Source: Ignavibacteriota bacterium
GTDB taxonomy: Bacteria > Bacteroidota > Ignavibacteria > Ignavibacteriales > Melioribacteraceae
NCBI GenBank assembly: GCA_002746605.1
Contig: PDPT01000039.1
Span: forward strand, 16,478-80,477
Direction of reading: 5' to 3'
DNA length: 64,000 nucleotides
Of this stretch, positions 27,901 to 37,608 are shown one piece after another (within the stretch, counting starts at the first letter, position 1; every line of letters starts with the position of its first letter). The translations under genes and the position numbers were made by a program. Below the pieces are notes generated by a model. It was not told the origin of the DNA. It made no database searches and worked only from the letters and a program-made list of their open reading frames with translations.

Positions 27901-28030
27901 AAATAACAAAAACAAAGGTTACGGACTGAAAAATATTGAATTTAGAGCCGGAAAAATTAATGCTGATTATAAGTTTGAACCGAACTTTCCGCAGGGTATG
28001 AAAACAACAGTATTATTTGAATTAAGTTAA
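24968..28030 (+). CDS. Two-component-regulator-propeller sensor histidine kinase
   Basis: A 1,020-residue membrane sensor. A signal segment (about residues 5-22) is followed by two seven-bladed propellers built from repeats of the form W(I/V)GT..GGLN.(F/Y) (about residues 25-640). A Y_Y_Y domain follows (about 690-755, YKLKGFNDNW), then a membrane helix near residues 788-812. The HisKA_3 dimerisation domain carries the phospho-His near residue 833 (NLHDDVGGTLAS), and the protein ends in a HATPase_c domain (YDDGIG, GYGLKNIEFRA). The design is that of NarL-type sensors sampling periplasmic ligands, often glycans. The cognate regulator starts 63 bases downstream. Unlike classic hybrid sensors it carries no AraC domain. 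Confidence 0.95.
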   Translation: MLYYHKIKLTILILFFVLSSVFGQHNKDNFVRIGTEQGLTPGNVNDILQDSLGFLWFGTESGLCRYDGYTFKIFQNELGDSNSLSFDNIFSLLLDEAGIIWIGTLGGGLNRFDTKTETFKRYDKIKNSLSYNTIFKVYKDSENRIWISTLGGGLNLFNKDTEQFIVYKNVPDNLNSISSNTVSSIYEDNKKRLWVGTFDGGLNLFNPKTNSFTHFKNDKNNKMSINHNQIMDIIACGDDSLMIATFGGGINIFDIKRKKFFNSENEKDFFYSTEHKNVRKFYKENDNIWVGTYNGLYKFNTKRKSKKRYIYEQNNLASLSNNKIREIFKDKSNNIWIGTINGANKLNLNKKKFDFVKYDDKDLIKSGNLVELANYIKSSSLIWGEKVNKKIKYFNNNYSVSKKQLYYSNSYFDDKGRLWIGNYNGLKYFNKNNKEFKYVEYVSHGSSEVLNNLVKSFYIDKNGDLWAGTLGGGLTYYDMQRNISKNFIHSEEDRYSISDSRVFPIYEDSYNNFWVGTYGGLNRFVKEQEKFIKYIYDPSNETSLSNDRIYSIFEAEDRTLWIGTYQGLNKYIKDKDNFERITVKEGLLDNTIYCILEDERNNLWLRTGKGISKYNPQKKIIRNYTIEDGIDAIEANGSICFKDKNGKMFFGGLNGFNTFYPKDIKNNNDAPKIVFTDLKIFDKSINISKENDYLNQSLNEINELELSYKDKIFTIQFSALNFTIPSKTNYAYKLKGFNDNWKYIGSEEREVTFTNLNSGKYVLHVKATNNDGVWSDKSRKLIIIISPPYWQTWWFRLLIAGFIMAIIFIFYEVKLSKLLEIEKTRAKIARNLHDDVGGTLASIQYFVNAIKQSKDQKNTEKFLDLIVESSNDVQEKVRDIIWTVNPKEDGLSKFMVKFNRYASDIFDSNGINYKINFPKIETEKKISMEKRQHFWFICKETVINTVKHSKCDNVKVDFILTGNKLEYIIYDDGIGCKKNNKNKGYGLKNIEFRAGKINADYKFEPNFPQGMKTTVLFELS

Positions 28031-28093
28031 TTGATGAGAGATTACCCAACTGTGTAGTAAAAAAAAGATGAGAAAAATTAAATTTAACGTATT

Positions 28094-28738
28094 ATGATAA
28101 AAATAGTAATAGTAGAAGATAATGCCTATGCGCGCAAAGGTTGGGAAGCAGCTTTAGATACAGTAGATGATTTTGTCATCTTAAATTCTCATTCATCTTT
28201 CGAAGAAGCATTAAGTTCTTCTTCGTATATGAAAGCGGATGTAATTTTGTTAGATATTAATCTACCGGGAGCAAATGGGATAGAAGCCGCCGAAAAGTTT
28301 GTCAATACCAATGCTAATGCTTTGATAATAATGGTTACAATACAAGATGATGATAAAAGTATTTTCGGTTCTCTGCAAGCCGGAGCAATAGGATACTTGC
28401 ATAAATCGGTTTCACCTGAGGAATTAATTGATGCAATAAGAGTAGCTGTAAAAGGGGGATCCCCAATGTCGCCTCAAATTGCTCGAAGAGTTCTAAAATC
28501 TTTCCACAAATTTACACCAGAATTTGAAGAGGATAGACTAAATAAAAAAGAAGAAACCATTTTGTTCTTTTTGGCAGAAGGAAAATCTTATAAAAAAATT
28601 TCTGAAGAGATAAATTTATCCGTAAACGGTGTTAAATATCACATCAGAAGTATTTACGAAAAATTACAAGTAAACAGTAGAGCAGAAGCTGTAAGCAAAG
28701 GAAGAAAACTTAGAATTTTACCAAAATTTTATTCGTAG
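28094..28738 (+). CDS. NarL/LuxR-type response regulator
   Basis: A 214-residue response regulator. The receiver domain has Asp54 as the phosphoacceptor (LLDINLPGANG), the conserved Thr in MVTIQDDD and Lys in LHKSVSP. The C-terminal LuxR-type HTH spans about residues 148-210 (LNKKEETILFFLAEGKSYKKISEEINLS). It is the evident partner of the kinase 63 bases upstream, whose HisKA_3 domain is of the class that pairs with NarL-type regulators. The next gene downstream is a secreted glycosidase-like protein and then a TonB-receptor operon, which are plausible targets (inference). Confidence 0.95.
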   Translation: MIKIVIVEDNAYARKGWEAALDTVDDFVILNSHSSFEEALSSSSYMKADVILLDINLPGANGIEAAEKFVNTNANALIIMVTIQDDDKSIFGSLQAGAIGYLHKSVSPEELIDAIRVAVKGGSPMSPQIARRVLKSFHKFTPEFEEDRLNKKEETILFFLAEGKSYKKISEEINLSVNGVKYHIRSIYEKLQVNSRAEAVSKGRKLRILPKFYS

Positions 28739-28830
28739 ATTTTTTTCTACCTTTACGAGTAGGATAATATCCTTAAAAAATAATTTTGTTTCAAACATTA
28801 TTGTATTTGTAATTAAATTTTAATTTTATT

Positions 28831-31194
28831 ATGAAAAAATTAGCGTTTATTTTAGCTTTAACAATCACAACTTTCGCTCAAGATAATTTTATCAAAAGAG
28901 AGTTTAGAGGTGCTTGGGTTGCTTCTGTTATAAACTTAGATTGGCCCTCAAGCAAGTATCTTTCCACAGAGGAACAGAAAAAAGAATTGATCCAATTGTT
29001 CAACAAGTTAGAAGCAACAAACATTAATGCCGTAATATTCCAAATTAGAACAGAGTGCGATGCCTTTTATAATTCACCCTACGAACCTTGGTCTTATTGG
29101 TTAACCGGTTCTCAAGGAACAGCTCCAAGTCCGTATTACGATCCTTTGGAATTTGCAATTGAAGAAGCTCACAAAAGAGGTATGGAATTGCATGCTTGGT
29201 TTAATCCTTATAGAGTTGAAAGACAAATCGGAAATTATACCACCGCATCAAATCATGTTACCAAAGTTCATCCTGAGTGGACTCTCTCATTTGGAAGTGG
29301 TACAAACAAAATTAAAATTTTAAATCCCGGTCTTAAAGAAGTTAGAAAGTATGTAACAAATGTTGTAATGGATGTTGTAAACCGATATGATGTTAACGGT
29401 ATCCATTTTGATGATTACTTTTATCCTTATCCTCCTAATAAAATTTCCGGTGAAGATTATCAAACATTTAATGCTGATCCAAGAGGTTTTCTTGACATTA
29501 ATGATTGGAGAAGAGATAATGTTAATGAGTTATTAAGAATGATTTATGATTCAATTCAAGTTGCTAAGCCTGAAGTCAAATTTGGAATGAGTCCGTTTGG
29601 TATTTATAAGAATGGAGTTCCTAAAGGCACCTATGGATTAGATGCATATAGTACAATTTATTGTGATCCTGTTGCATGGTTAAATGAAAAAATTATTGAC
29701 TATATTACTCCCCAATTATATTGGGCATTTGGCGGCGGACAAGATTATGGTAAACTTTTACCATGGTGGGCTTCACAAACAAATGGAAGACACTTGTATC
29801 CTGGACAGGCAATTTATAGAGTTGGTAAGCCTTTTAACAAAACTGAAATTCCCCGCCAAATACGTCTTGACAGAGCAACTGATAATTGTCAAGGAAGTAT
29901 TTTCTTTAGAGCAAAATTTCTTGAATATAATCCTTTGGGTTTAACAGATTCTTTAGAAAATAATTACTACAAAAATAAAGCGTTAATTCCTCAAATGAAT
30001 TGGAAAGATTCGATAGTACCAAATGTACCTACAAACTTGAGATACGAAAAACTTGCCGGTCAACGAGGAAACGGATTGGTTTGGGATAGGCCTAATTTGG
30101 CTGCAGATAATGATTCGGCATCAATGTATGTTGTATATGAGTTACAGAATAATACACCTCAACAATCGGATTTTGATAATCCTGCAAATATTTCAAAAAT
30201 TACGTCTGGAAATTCTACTCCGATTAGCTCAAGAAGTAATAATTCAAACCTATTTTTCTCAGTTACTGCCTTAGATGGTAATAATAATGAAAGTATAAAT
30301 TCGGAAGTTTTAGAATTACAATTAACCGTTCCCCATATACCAGATTTAGAGTATCCTTTAGCAAATGCAAACAAACAAAGAGATACTACACAATTAGTAT
30401 GGTTTGATTCGGAAGGAGCTAATACAAATCGCTTACAAGTTGCAACTGATTCTAGCTTTAGTGATATAATACTAAATAAAGTAAATTTAGTTGATACATC
30501 TTATTTGGTAACTAATATAGATGGTTTAACAAATTATTATTGGAGAGTATCGGCGAGTAATATAGCAGGTGAGAGTGAGTTTTCTGAAGTAAGACGTTTT
30601 ACAACGGGCTTCCCTATATCTCCACTTTTAGTTTCACCTGCAAACAAAACTTTAGATGTAGCTTTGGATACATTCTTTGTTTGGAATTATTCAGATAGTT
30701 CAGTATCTTATCAATTTCAATTAGCAGAAGGATTATCAATTGGAGAAACCAATGTTGTTATTGACACAGTATTGAGTGATACTTTACTGTTATTAAAAAA
30801 TTTAAAACCTAAGCAATTATATGCTTGGCATGTAAGGGGAATAAATGAATTTGGTAATAGCAAATGGTCAAAATCTTTTCAATTTAAAACAATTAAACCA
30901 ACCGGTTTAAATGATGATTTCAGTATCCCGAATGATTTCTATTTGTCACAGAATTATCCAAATCCTTTTAACCCTGAAACAACCATTGAGTTCAGTATTT
31001 CAAAAAGCGGTTTAACAATTTTAAAAATATATGATATATTAGGTAAAGAAGTTCTTACACTTAAGAATGAATTTATGAATAGCGGAAAATACTCAGTTAA
31101 ATTTGATGGAAGTAAATTATCCAGTGGTGTTTATATCTACGTTCTTAAGAATAATCATAATTTTGCTCGGAAGAAAATGTTATTGTTGAAGTAA
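28831..31194 (+). CDS. GHL10-type glycoside hydrolase-like protein with T9SS sorting domain
   Basis: A 787-residue secreted protein. A short signal peptide (ending TTFAQ) leads to a glycosyl-hydrolase-like 10 (DUF187) TIM barrel over about residues 20-370: REFRGAWVASVINLDWPS, IFQIRTECDAFY, LHAWFNPYRV, GIHFDDYFYPYP. Family members resemble amidases or glycosidases acting on cell-wall or glycan substrates. Fibronectin-III-like segments follow (about 390-690). The end is a T9SS type A domain (NYPNPFNPETTIEF... SSGVYIYVL... KKMLLLK). It lies between a response regulator and a TonB-receptor operon. Export and surface attachment through T9SS are expected. Confidence 0.9.
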   Translation: MKKLAFILALTITTFAQDNFIKREFRGAWVASVINLDWPSSKYLSTEEQKKELIQLFNKLEATNINAVIFQIRTECDAFYNSPYEPWSYWLTGSQGTAPSPYYDPLEFAIEEAHKRGMELHAWFNPYRVERQIGNYTTASNHVTKVHPEWTLSFGSGTNKIKILNPGLKEVRKYVTNVVMDVVNRYDVNGIHFDDYFYPYPPNKISGEDYQTFNADPRGFLDINDWRRDNVNELLRMIYDSIQVAKPEVKFGMSPFGIYKNGVPKGTYGLDAYSTIYCDPVAWLNEKIIDYITPQLYWAFGGGQDYGKLLPWWASQTNGRHLYPGQAIYRVGKPFNKTEIPRQIRLDRATDNCQGSIFFRAKFLEYNPLGLTDSLENNYYKNKALIPQMNWKDSIVPNVPTNLRYEKLAGQRGNGLVWDRPNLAADNDSASMYVVYELQNNTPQQSDFDNPANISKITSGNSTPISSRSNNSNLFFSVTALDGNNNESINSEVLELQLTVPHIPDLEYPLANANKQRDTTQLVWFDSEGANTNRLQVATDSSFSDIILNKVNLVDTSYLVTNIDGLTNYYWRVSASNIAGESEFSEVRRFTTGFPISPLLVSPANKTLDVALDTFFVWNYSDSSVSYQFQLAEGLSIGETNVVIDTVLSDTLLLLKNLKPKQLYAWHVRGINEFGNSKWSKSFQFKTIKPTGLNDDFSIPNDFYLSQNYPNPFNPETTIEFSISKSGLTILKIYDILGKEVLTLKNEFMNSGKYSVKFDGSKLSSGVYIYVLKNNHNFARKKMLLLK

Positions 31195-31249
31195 ATATAG
31201 ATTAATGTTTTTTTAATTTTATAAAAATTATCTTAAAGGGATAGGTAAC

Positions 31250-34200
31250 ATGAAAAATGTTATAGTTTTTCTTTTTTTGTCTTTTCAAATTTTTGCACAA
31301 ACTACTGGCAAAATATCCGGAAAAATTACAGATGCTTCAACCGGAGAGCCTATCATAGGTGCAAATGTTATTGTTGAGGGAACTAATTTAGGTGCGGCAG
31401 CAGATATTGACGGATATTATGTTATATTAAACATAAAACCCGGACTTTATAATTTAAAAGTATCTTCAATTGGTTATCAAGCAACCAAAGTTTTAAAAGT
31501 TAGGGTAAATATAGATCAAACAACTGAAGTTGATTTTAAGTTATCTGAAGAAATTTATGAAACCGGAGAAGTTGTTGTTGTTGCCAAAACACCAATAGTG
31601 CAAAAAGATGTTGCTTCAAGCGGCGTAAATCTTAATGCCGAAGAAATTCAAAATTTACCTGTTGTCAATGTTACAAGTGTTGTTGGTTTACAAGCGGGAG
31701 TTATAGGTGGTAATATTAGAGGTAGTAGTTCAGGGGATGAAATCATATATCAAGTAAATGGTGTAACCATGAAAGATAGCAGAAATAATACTCCTTACTC
31801 AAACGTTAGTTTTACCTCTGTTGAGCAAGTAAAAGTACAAACAGGAGGTTTTACGGCTGATGTTGGTGATGTAAGGTCCGGCGTGGTTCAAATAGTTACA
31901 AAAGAAGGTGATGTAAATAATTATTCGTTTAGTTTTTATTCTCAGTTAAGAAATCCCGGTAACAAACACTATGGTCCTTCTGTTAATGATCCTAATTCAT
32001 ATTACTTAAGACCGTATTTAGATGATGATGTTGCTTGGACCGGTACTAATAATGGTGCTTGGTCGGATTATATAAAAAGACAATATCCTGAGTTTGATGG
32101 TTGGAATGCTTTTGCACAATCAACATTAGAAAATAATGACCCGAATGATGATTTAACACCTGAAGCTGCTCAGCAATTATTGTTGTGGCAATCAAGGAAA
32201 ACATTTGATATTGATAAACCTGATTATGATATTGACATGAGTTTTGGAGGACCGGTTCCATTAGTGAGTAAAAGTCTAGGGAATTTAAGATTTTTAGCTT
32301 CTTACAAACAAAATAGAACAATGTTATTAATTCCTCTTTCTACAGAAGACTATAGAGATTATGATATTGGCTTAAAATTAACCTCAGATGTAAGTAAGGG
32401 AATGAAGCTTTTTATTGAAGGGCATTATGGAAAACAAGAAGGAACTGCAACCAGCACAATAGGAGCACCCGGAATATTTAAGGGCAATTGGAGTTTAGCT
32501 GATAGAGTAGATTTTGGAAGTTATACAAGGGATGCAATTTTTTCTGATGCTTATTTTTCTCCTACAACAATAATCCGAAATAGTTTGGCAGCTAAATTTA
32601 CTCATGTGATTTCTCCTTCAACATATTATGATGTAATTTTTAATACATTTGGTTCAGATTACTCAACTAATCCGGGAAGATCTAGAAATCTAACAAAAAA
32701 TAAGTTGATTGGAAATAATTATTATGTTGATGAAGCACCTTTTGGACATTATCAAGGTAATGTTGATGCTATTAGTCCGGCAGGAATGTTGTTAGGGATT
32801 GTTTACAGTCAAGCAAGGGATAGCAGTAAAGTAAGAAATTATAACTTAAAGTTTGATTTTAATAGTCAGTTAGATCAAAATAATCAAGTAAAAGCCGGAA
32901 TTGACTTTAAAATACTTAATAATGATGTTAACTATGGGGTAAGGTCAGTTCTCTTTACTCAAAATAATATTGACCGTAAATGGAATACAACACCAATTCA
33001 AGCCGCTGCTTATATACAAGATAAATTAGAGTTTGAAGGGATGGTAGCAACCGTAGGGCTTAGAGCAGAATATTCTGATCCAAATACAAAATGGTATGAC
33101 TACTCACCATACGATCCTGCCTTTTCTGCTGCTAATTCAGAAAATAGAGATAAATTATTGAAAAAGGTTGATTTACCAGCCCAGTTATCATTCTTACCAC
33201 GTCTGGGTGTATCTTTTCCAATTGGTTTGAGTAGTAAAATCTTTTTAAACTATGGGCATTATCAAACCTTACCTACTCCTTCAAATTTATATCTAATCAT
33301 TTACGATTTTAATGGTAAGCTAGATTACATTTCTAATCCTGAAGCCGAATTAGAAAAGACAATAGCTTATGAGTTAGGTTATGAACAAAGTTTAATGGAA
33401 CAGTTTTTTATAAGGGCTACAGGTTATTATAAAGATATTAGCAATGAATCCAGGGATATCAAATATATAAATAGTGACAATGGAACTGTGAGTTATAAAA
33501 AAGTTGAGCCTGTTCAATATAGAGATATCCGAGGTTTTGAACTTGAAATAAATAAAAATAGAGGTAATTGGATTACAGGATTCTTGAATTACAATTATAT
33601 GGTTTCTTCCAGAGGTAAATTTGGTTGGGGTAGATATTATGAATCAAAAACTGCCCAAGATGAATATATAAGAGAGTCAGGAGAAAGTTGGTACAAACAA
33701 GATAAATGGCAGCCAAGACCTATTGCGAGATTAAATATAGATGTTTTTACACCCAATGAATTTGGTCCGAAATTAGGGGGAATCTTTCCTTTTGAAGGTT
33801 TAAGATTGAATATTTTATCTACGTGGAGAGCAGGTGCTTCTCAAACATGGTATGGTGGGGGACCTCTAATTGTAAAAAATAGAAATAATTTGCAATGGCT
33901 CGATTATTATAATACTAATTTAAGATTATCTAAAGTGTTTTATTTTGATAATTTTGATATTCAACTTTTTGTGCAAATAAATAATTTATTTAATACTAAA
34001 AGATTATCAAAAACAGGCTTCAAAAATTATTTTGACGAAAGAGATTACTATGAATCATTACATCTTTCTGAAAATACAACCGGTATAGAAGATTTTGCAT
34101 ATATAAATATTCCCGGAGATGATAAGCCCGGTGATTATAGAGATTTTGATGTTGAATTTGTCCCAATTCAGGGTGTTAGGAATATTTATGATATTTCCAG

Positions 34201-34405
34201 CCCTAAAAATAATTTAATTTATTATGACGCTGCAACAAAAAACTATTATGAATTTAATAATTCTAATTGGAAAATGGTTGATAAAAGCAAAATAGATAAA
34301 ATTTTAGATGATAAAGCATATATAGATATGCCAAATTTATCTTTCTTTTCATTTCTTAATCCGAGAGATGTATATTTGGGAATAAAACTTAATATAAACT
34401 TATAA
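31250..34405 (+). CDS. TonB-dependent receptor with carboxypeptidase-like N-terminal domain
   Basis: A 1,051-residue outer-membrane receptor. It has a signal peptide (about residues 1-17), a CarboxypepD_reg-like domain (KISGKITDASTGEPIIGANV, residues 19-105), a plug domain (about 110-225) with GEVVVVAKTP and VNGVTMKDS, and a long beta-barrel. There is no paired SusD gene, so it is not a standard SusCD transporter. It opens a five-gene group with short gaps (19-47 bases) encoding a secreted protein, a PorV-like barrel and two propeller or TIG proteins. The substrate is unknown. A purine-rich AAAGGGATAGG precedes the ATG. Confidence 0.93.
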   Translation: MKNVIVFLFLSFQIFAQTTGKISGKITDASTGEPIIGANVIVEGTNLGAAADIDGYYVILNIKPGLYNLKVSSIGYQATKVLKVRVNIDQTTEVDFKLSEEIYETGEVVVVAKTPIVQKDVASSGVNLNAEEIQNLPVVNVTSVVGLQAGVIGGNIRGSSSGDEIIYQVNGVTMKDSRNNTPYSNVSFTSVEQVKVQTGGFTADVGDVRSGVVQIVTKEGDVNNYSFSFYSQLRNPGNKHYGPSVNDPNSYYLRPYLDDDVAWTGTNNGAWSDYIKRQYPEFDGWNAFAQSTLENNDPNDDLTPEAAQQLLLWQSRKTFDIDKPDYDIDMSFGGPVPLVSKSLGNLRFLASYKQNRTMLLIPLSTEDYRDYDIGLKLTSDVSKGMKLFIEGHYGKQEGTATSTIGAPGIFKGNWSLADRVDFGSYTRDAIFSDAYFSPTTIIRNSLAAKFTHVISPSTYYDVIFNTFGSDYSTNPGRSRNLTKNKLIGNNYYVDEAPFGHYQGNVDAISPAGMLLGIVYSQARDSSKVRNYNLKFDFNSQLDQNNQVKAGIDFKILNNDVNYGVRSVLFTQNNIDRKWNTTPIQAAAYIQDKLEFEGMVATVGLRAEYSDPNTKWYDYSPYDPAFSAANSENRDKLLKKVDLPAQLSFLPRLGVSFPIGLSSKIFLNYGHYQTLPTPSNLYLIIYDFNGKLDYISNPEAELEKTIAYELGYEQSLMEQFFIRATGYYKDISNESRDIKYINSDNGTVSYKKVEPVQYRDIRGFELEINKNRGNWITGFLNYNYMVSSRGKFGWGRYYESKTAQDEYIRESGESWYKQDKWQPRPIARLNIDVFTPNEFGPKLGGIFPFEGLRLNILSTWRAGASQTWYGGGPLIVKNRNNLQWLDYYNTNLRLSKVFYFDNFDIQLFVQINNLFNTKRLSKTGFKNYFDERDYYESLHLSENTTGIEDFAYINIPGDDKPGDYRDFDVEFVPIQGVRNIYDISSPKNNLIYYDAATKNYYEFNNSNWKMVDKSKIDKILDDKAYIDMPNLSFFSFLNPRDVYLGIKLNINL

Positions 34406-34423
34406 TAAAAGTTTAAGGCAAAA

Positions 34424-36541
34424 ATGAATAAAATATTTTTTTATAACAGAATAATATTAGCAGTTATTTTCTTACTAAGTTCACTAACTGAATTAAATGC
34501 TCAAACAAGTAATATGAGTAAAATTGAAAGATGGCTTTCAGTGGGAGAGCTGGCTAATTGGTATTCAAGTATTGGTTGCGAAAGAGAAGAAGATGGTCCC
34601 GTAAAAAGTCAACAAGCAGGTTGGAGATGGCCTTCTCCATATCCTAATCAAGATATGCAGGCTGCTAAAGGGTTATGGATTGGGGCAAAAAATTATTATG
34701 ATCCTGATGTTGATAGAACTTTCGATTTTAAAGTAGTACATTGTGGGCCACGCCCTCAAACCGGAGGTATAAATAAAGAATTTTTTCCTGTTGAGTTTAA
34801 ACATTATGCTAAATTTAATCCTTCACCTGTAACTGTAGATGGACAAAGTTCCTACTTGTATAAAAATACTGTAGAAGATGTAGATGTTTCAATGCCATAT
34901 GATCAAATGTTGTATAATGTTGTCAATACCCAAATTGGCATTACAATGAAAAGAAAAATATTTCAATTTAGTAATGAATATCACAGTAACTATATAGTTC
35001 AGGATATTACTTTTGTTAATACCGGTAATTTGGATGGTGATTCTGATATAGAAAGAACTTCAGGAACCTTGGAAGATGTTTATTTTTATTTTCAGTATAG
35101 GATGGCTCCATGTAAAGAAACCAGACAAGTTATAGGCAATGGTTCCGGATGGGGGATAAATACACTAAATGATGAAAGAGGAACTTATCGTGAAGATTCT
35201 GATAATCCTGAAAAATTAAGATATCAATATGCCTGGCATGGTTTTTTTGCTAAGAAAAAAGTGTCATATAATAATATAGGTGGACCTATTTTTGCTCCTA
35301 AGGGTACTATCTCAGATGCTGATACTGTAGGGCGTTTGGCTGCTCAACAATTCCCCGGTGTTCTGGTTTTACATGCAGATAAGAATGTAAATGATAGAGA
35401 TAATGATCCTGAACAGCCGAGAACAACAGGTGTTATTTCTTCTGATGGGCAATATAATTACGCTTCCAATCCTTTTAATATGACTGAAATGCAGGCAAGA
35501 TACGGAATGATGACAGCAGGGCATTCTGCTAAAAGTCATGCAGAAAGAATAACAGATGGAAATTTTGCTACCTCAACTGCCGATCCCAGTGAAGGCTCTG
35601 CAAATTCAGCGGGTTATTCTTTTGTTAATGGTTTTGGTCCTTATAATATTCCATATGGAGACAGTATAAGAATAGTTTTAGTAGAAGCTGCAGCCGGATT
35701 AAGTAGAGATGAAGCAATTAGGATAGGGAAACTTTTTAAAAGGGAACAAATAAATGCAGCCCAGAAAAATGAATACTTTTTGCAAGGTAGAGATTCATTG
35801 CACCAGACTTTCAAAAGGGTTGTTAATAATTTTGAAAATAATTGGGAACTCTTAAATAAGCAACCCTTACCACCGGCTAATTTTACGGTTAATTCCAGAG
35901 GTGGTAGAATTGACTTGGAATGGGGAATATACAATCAAGGTGAAATTCCAAAAGGATTTGAAATTTATCGTTCCAGTTTTGAACCTGTGGAAGGATATAC
36001 TAGTAGTAGTTATTATTCTAAATTTGAATTAATTGCAGAACTACCTGCGGATGCAAGAAGTTATTCGGATACAGCTATAGCATTAAATACTGCCTATTAT
36101 TATTATATCCTTTCTGTAGGTGATGAAGTACCGGGCAATCCTGAATTAAATATACCTGCACACAAATTAAAGAGCAGTAAATTTTATACTAAAACCTATG
36201 CTCCGGCTTACAAAAGAAGTCCCGGTGAAAAAAATATTACAAGTAAAGTCAGGGTTGTTCCAAATCCTTATATAGTCTCTGCTAATTCAGAATATTTACT
36301 TTATCCCAATGAACCTAATAAAATTGTATTTGTTAACATATCGGGTAATTGTACAATTAAGATTTTTACAGAAATTGGTGAATTAGTCGAAACTATTGAA
36401 CATAATGATGGAAGTGGTTCACATGATTGGTCACTAAGAACATCTTCTAATCAATTTGTAGTTAGTGGTATTTATATTGCTGTATTAACTGATAATATCA
36501 CGGGTGATAGAGAAATAGTTAAATTTACTATAATTAGATAA
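34424..36541 (+). CDS. Large secreted protein with FN3-like and C-terminal sorting-like domain
   Basis: A 705-residue exported protein of a type common in Ignavibacteria-like genomes but without a named function. A signal peptide of about 27 residues ends at LNAQ. The first 480 residues form an unknown domain with many aromatic and Gly residues (GWRWPSPYPNQDMQAAKGLW). A fibronectin-III-like unit follows (about 490-580). The last 100 residues begin VRVVPNPYIVSANSEY and end in a beta-sandwich like FVVSGIYIAVL, resembling a diverged T9SS sorting module although the KKMxLLK end is absent. It is the second gene of the receptor operon, 19 bases after the receptor. Confidence 0.7.
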   Translation: MNKIFFYNRIILAVIFLLSSLTELNAQTSNMSKIERWLSVGELANWYSSIGCEREEDGPVKSQQAGWRWPSPYPNQDMQAAKGLWIGAKNYYDPDVDRTFDFKVVHCGPRPQTGGINKEFFPVEFKHYAKFNPSPVTVDGQSSYLYKNTVEDVDVSMPYDQMLYNVVNTQIGITMKRKIFQFSNEYHSNYIVQDITFVNTGNLDGDSDIERTSGTLEDVYFYFQYRMAPCKETRQVIGNGSGWGINTLNDERGTYREDSDNPEKLRYQYAWHGFFAKKKVSYNNIGGPIFAPKGTISDADTVGRLAAQQFPGVLVLHADKNVNDRDNDPEQPRTTGVISSDGQYNYASNPFNMTEMQARYGMMTAGHSAKSHAERITDGNFATSTADPSEGSANSAGYSFVNGFGPYNIPYGDSIRIVLVEAAAGLSRDEAIRIGKLFKREQINAAQKNEYFLQGRDSLHQTFKRVVNNFENNWELLNKQPLPPANFTVNSRGGRIDLEWGIYNQGEIPKGFEIYRSSFEPVEGYTSSSYYSKFELIAELPADARSYSDTAIALNTAYYYYILSVGDEVPGNPELNIPAHKLKSSKFYTKTYAPAYKRSPGEKNITSKVRVVPNPYIVSANSEYLLYPNEPNKIVFVNISGNCTIKIFTEIGELVETIEHNDGSGSHDWSLRTSSNQFVVSGIYIAVLTDNITGDREIVKFTIIR

Positions 36542-36561
36542 GTTAAAATGGGAAAAATTCA

Positions 36562-37584
36562 ATGAATAAAAAATTAACTCTTTTTTTGTCTGTTCTAATT
36601 ATTAGTGTATCATTTAATAATTTTTATGGTCAAGTAAAACTTGCACAAACAGGCTTAAAATTTTTAAGTGTAAGTCCTGATGCCAGAGCTTCTGCAATAG
36701 GTGATGCCGTTACTTCTTTAATTGGAAATTCATCTTCAATGTTTTATAATCCTGCGGCAATGTCCGATCAAAAAAATTATTTAGATGCTACCTTTAACAT
36801 GACAAAATGGATAGCCGATATTAACTATATGCATGCCAGTGCTTCAATTGTACCAAGTAACGGATTATACGGCGTGTTTGGTTTATCAATTGCTAGTGTT
36901 GATTATGGTACTTTCCATAAAACAAGATATCTTAAAGCTGCAAGTGGGGAAGACTCTTATGTGGACCTTGGTACTTATAGTCCTAAGTCAATGGCAATTG
37001 GTCTTGGATATGCAAAGGCGTTATCAGATAAATTTTCAATAGGTGGTAATGTAAAATATGTATATCAAAATCTTGGTGCTGATCATGTAATTGATATAAA
37101 TTCCGCAACAGGCAAATATACAACAACTAATTTTGATATAAATGTTCTTTCATTTGATTTTGGACTGCTTTATAAAACAGGTTTTAAAAGCTTAAATTTT
37201 GGGATGTCTGTTAGAAATTTTTCACAAGAAATTGAATACATCGAAGAAAGTTTCCAATTGCCTTTAACATTTAAACTTGGTTTATCAATGAATGTTTTTG
37301 ATTTGTTTGATTTTGATAGTAAAAAGCAAAAATTAAATGTTGCTATAGATGTGTTGCACCCTAGAGATTATAATGAACAAATAAATATAGGTTGTGAATA
37401 TGTATTTTATGACATACTTTCTTTACGTGCAGGCTATATTTCACCAACAGATGAACAAGGAATTAGTGCAGGAATAGGTTTGAAAAAAGAATTAGCTGGT
37501 ATTTTACTTGGTATTGATTATGCTTATTTAGATTTTGGTATTTTGAATGATGTTCATAGATTCTCGGTTAATATTTCATATTAG
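36562..37584 (+). CDS. PorV/PorQ-family outer-membrane barrel
   Basis: A 340-residue outer-membrane beta-barrel with a signal peptide (about residues 1-24, ending FYGQ). Its start, GLKFLSVSPDARASAIGDA followed by SMFYNPAAM, is the signature of PorV/PorQ (UPF0164) proteins related to FadL barrels. In T9SS, PorV shuttles cargo from the translocon to the attachment complex. Additional paralogues in the same phylum are of unknown role. Being embedded between a TonB receptor and surface proteins, this copy is probably a dedicated paralogue rather than the main PorV (inference). Confidence 0.9.
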   Translation: MNKKLTLFLSVLIISVSFNNFYGQVKLAQTGLKFLSVSPDARASAIGDAVTSLIGNSSSMFYNPAAMSDQKNYLDATFNMTKWIADINYMHASASIVPSNGLYGVFGLSIASVDYGTFHKTRYLKAASGEDSYVDLGTYSPKSMAIGLGYAKALSDKFSIGGNVKYVYQNLGADHVIDINSATGKYTTTNFDINVLSFDFGLLYKTGFKSLNFGMSVRNFSQEIEYIEESFQLPLTFKLGLSMNVFDLFDFDSKKQKLNVAIDVLHPRDYNEQINIGCEYVFYDILSLRAGYISPTDEQGISAGIGLKKELAGILLGIDYAYLDFGILNDVHRFSVNISY

Positions 37585-37608
37585 GAATATTTAAAATTAA
37601 GGTAAATT

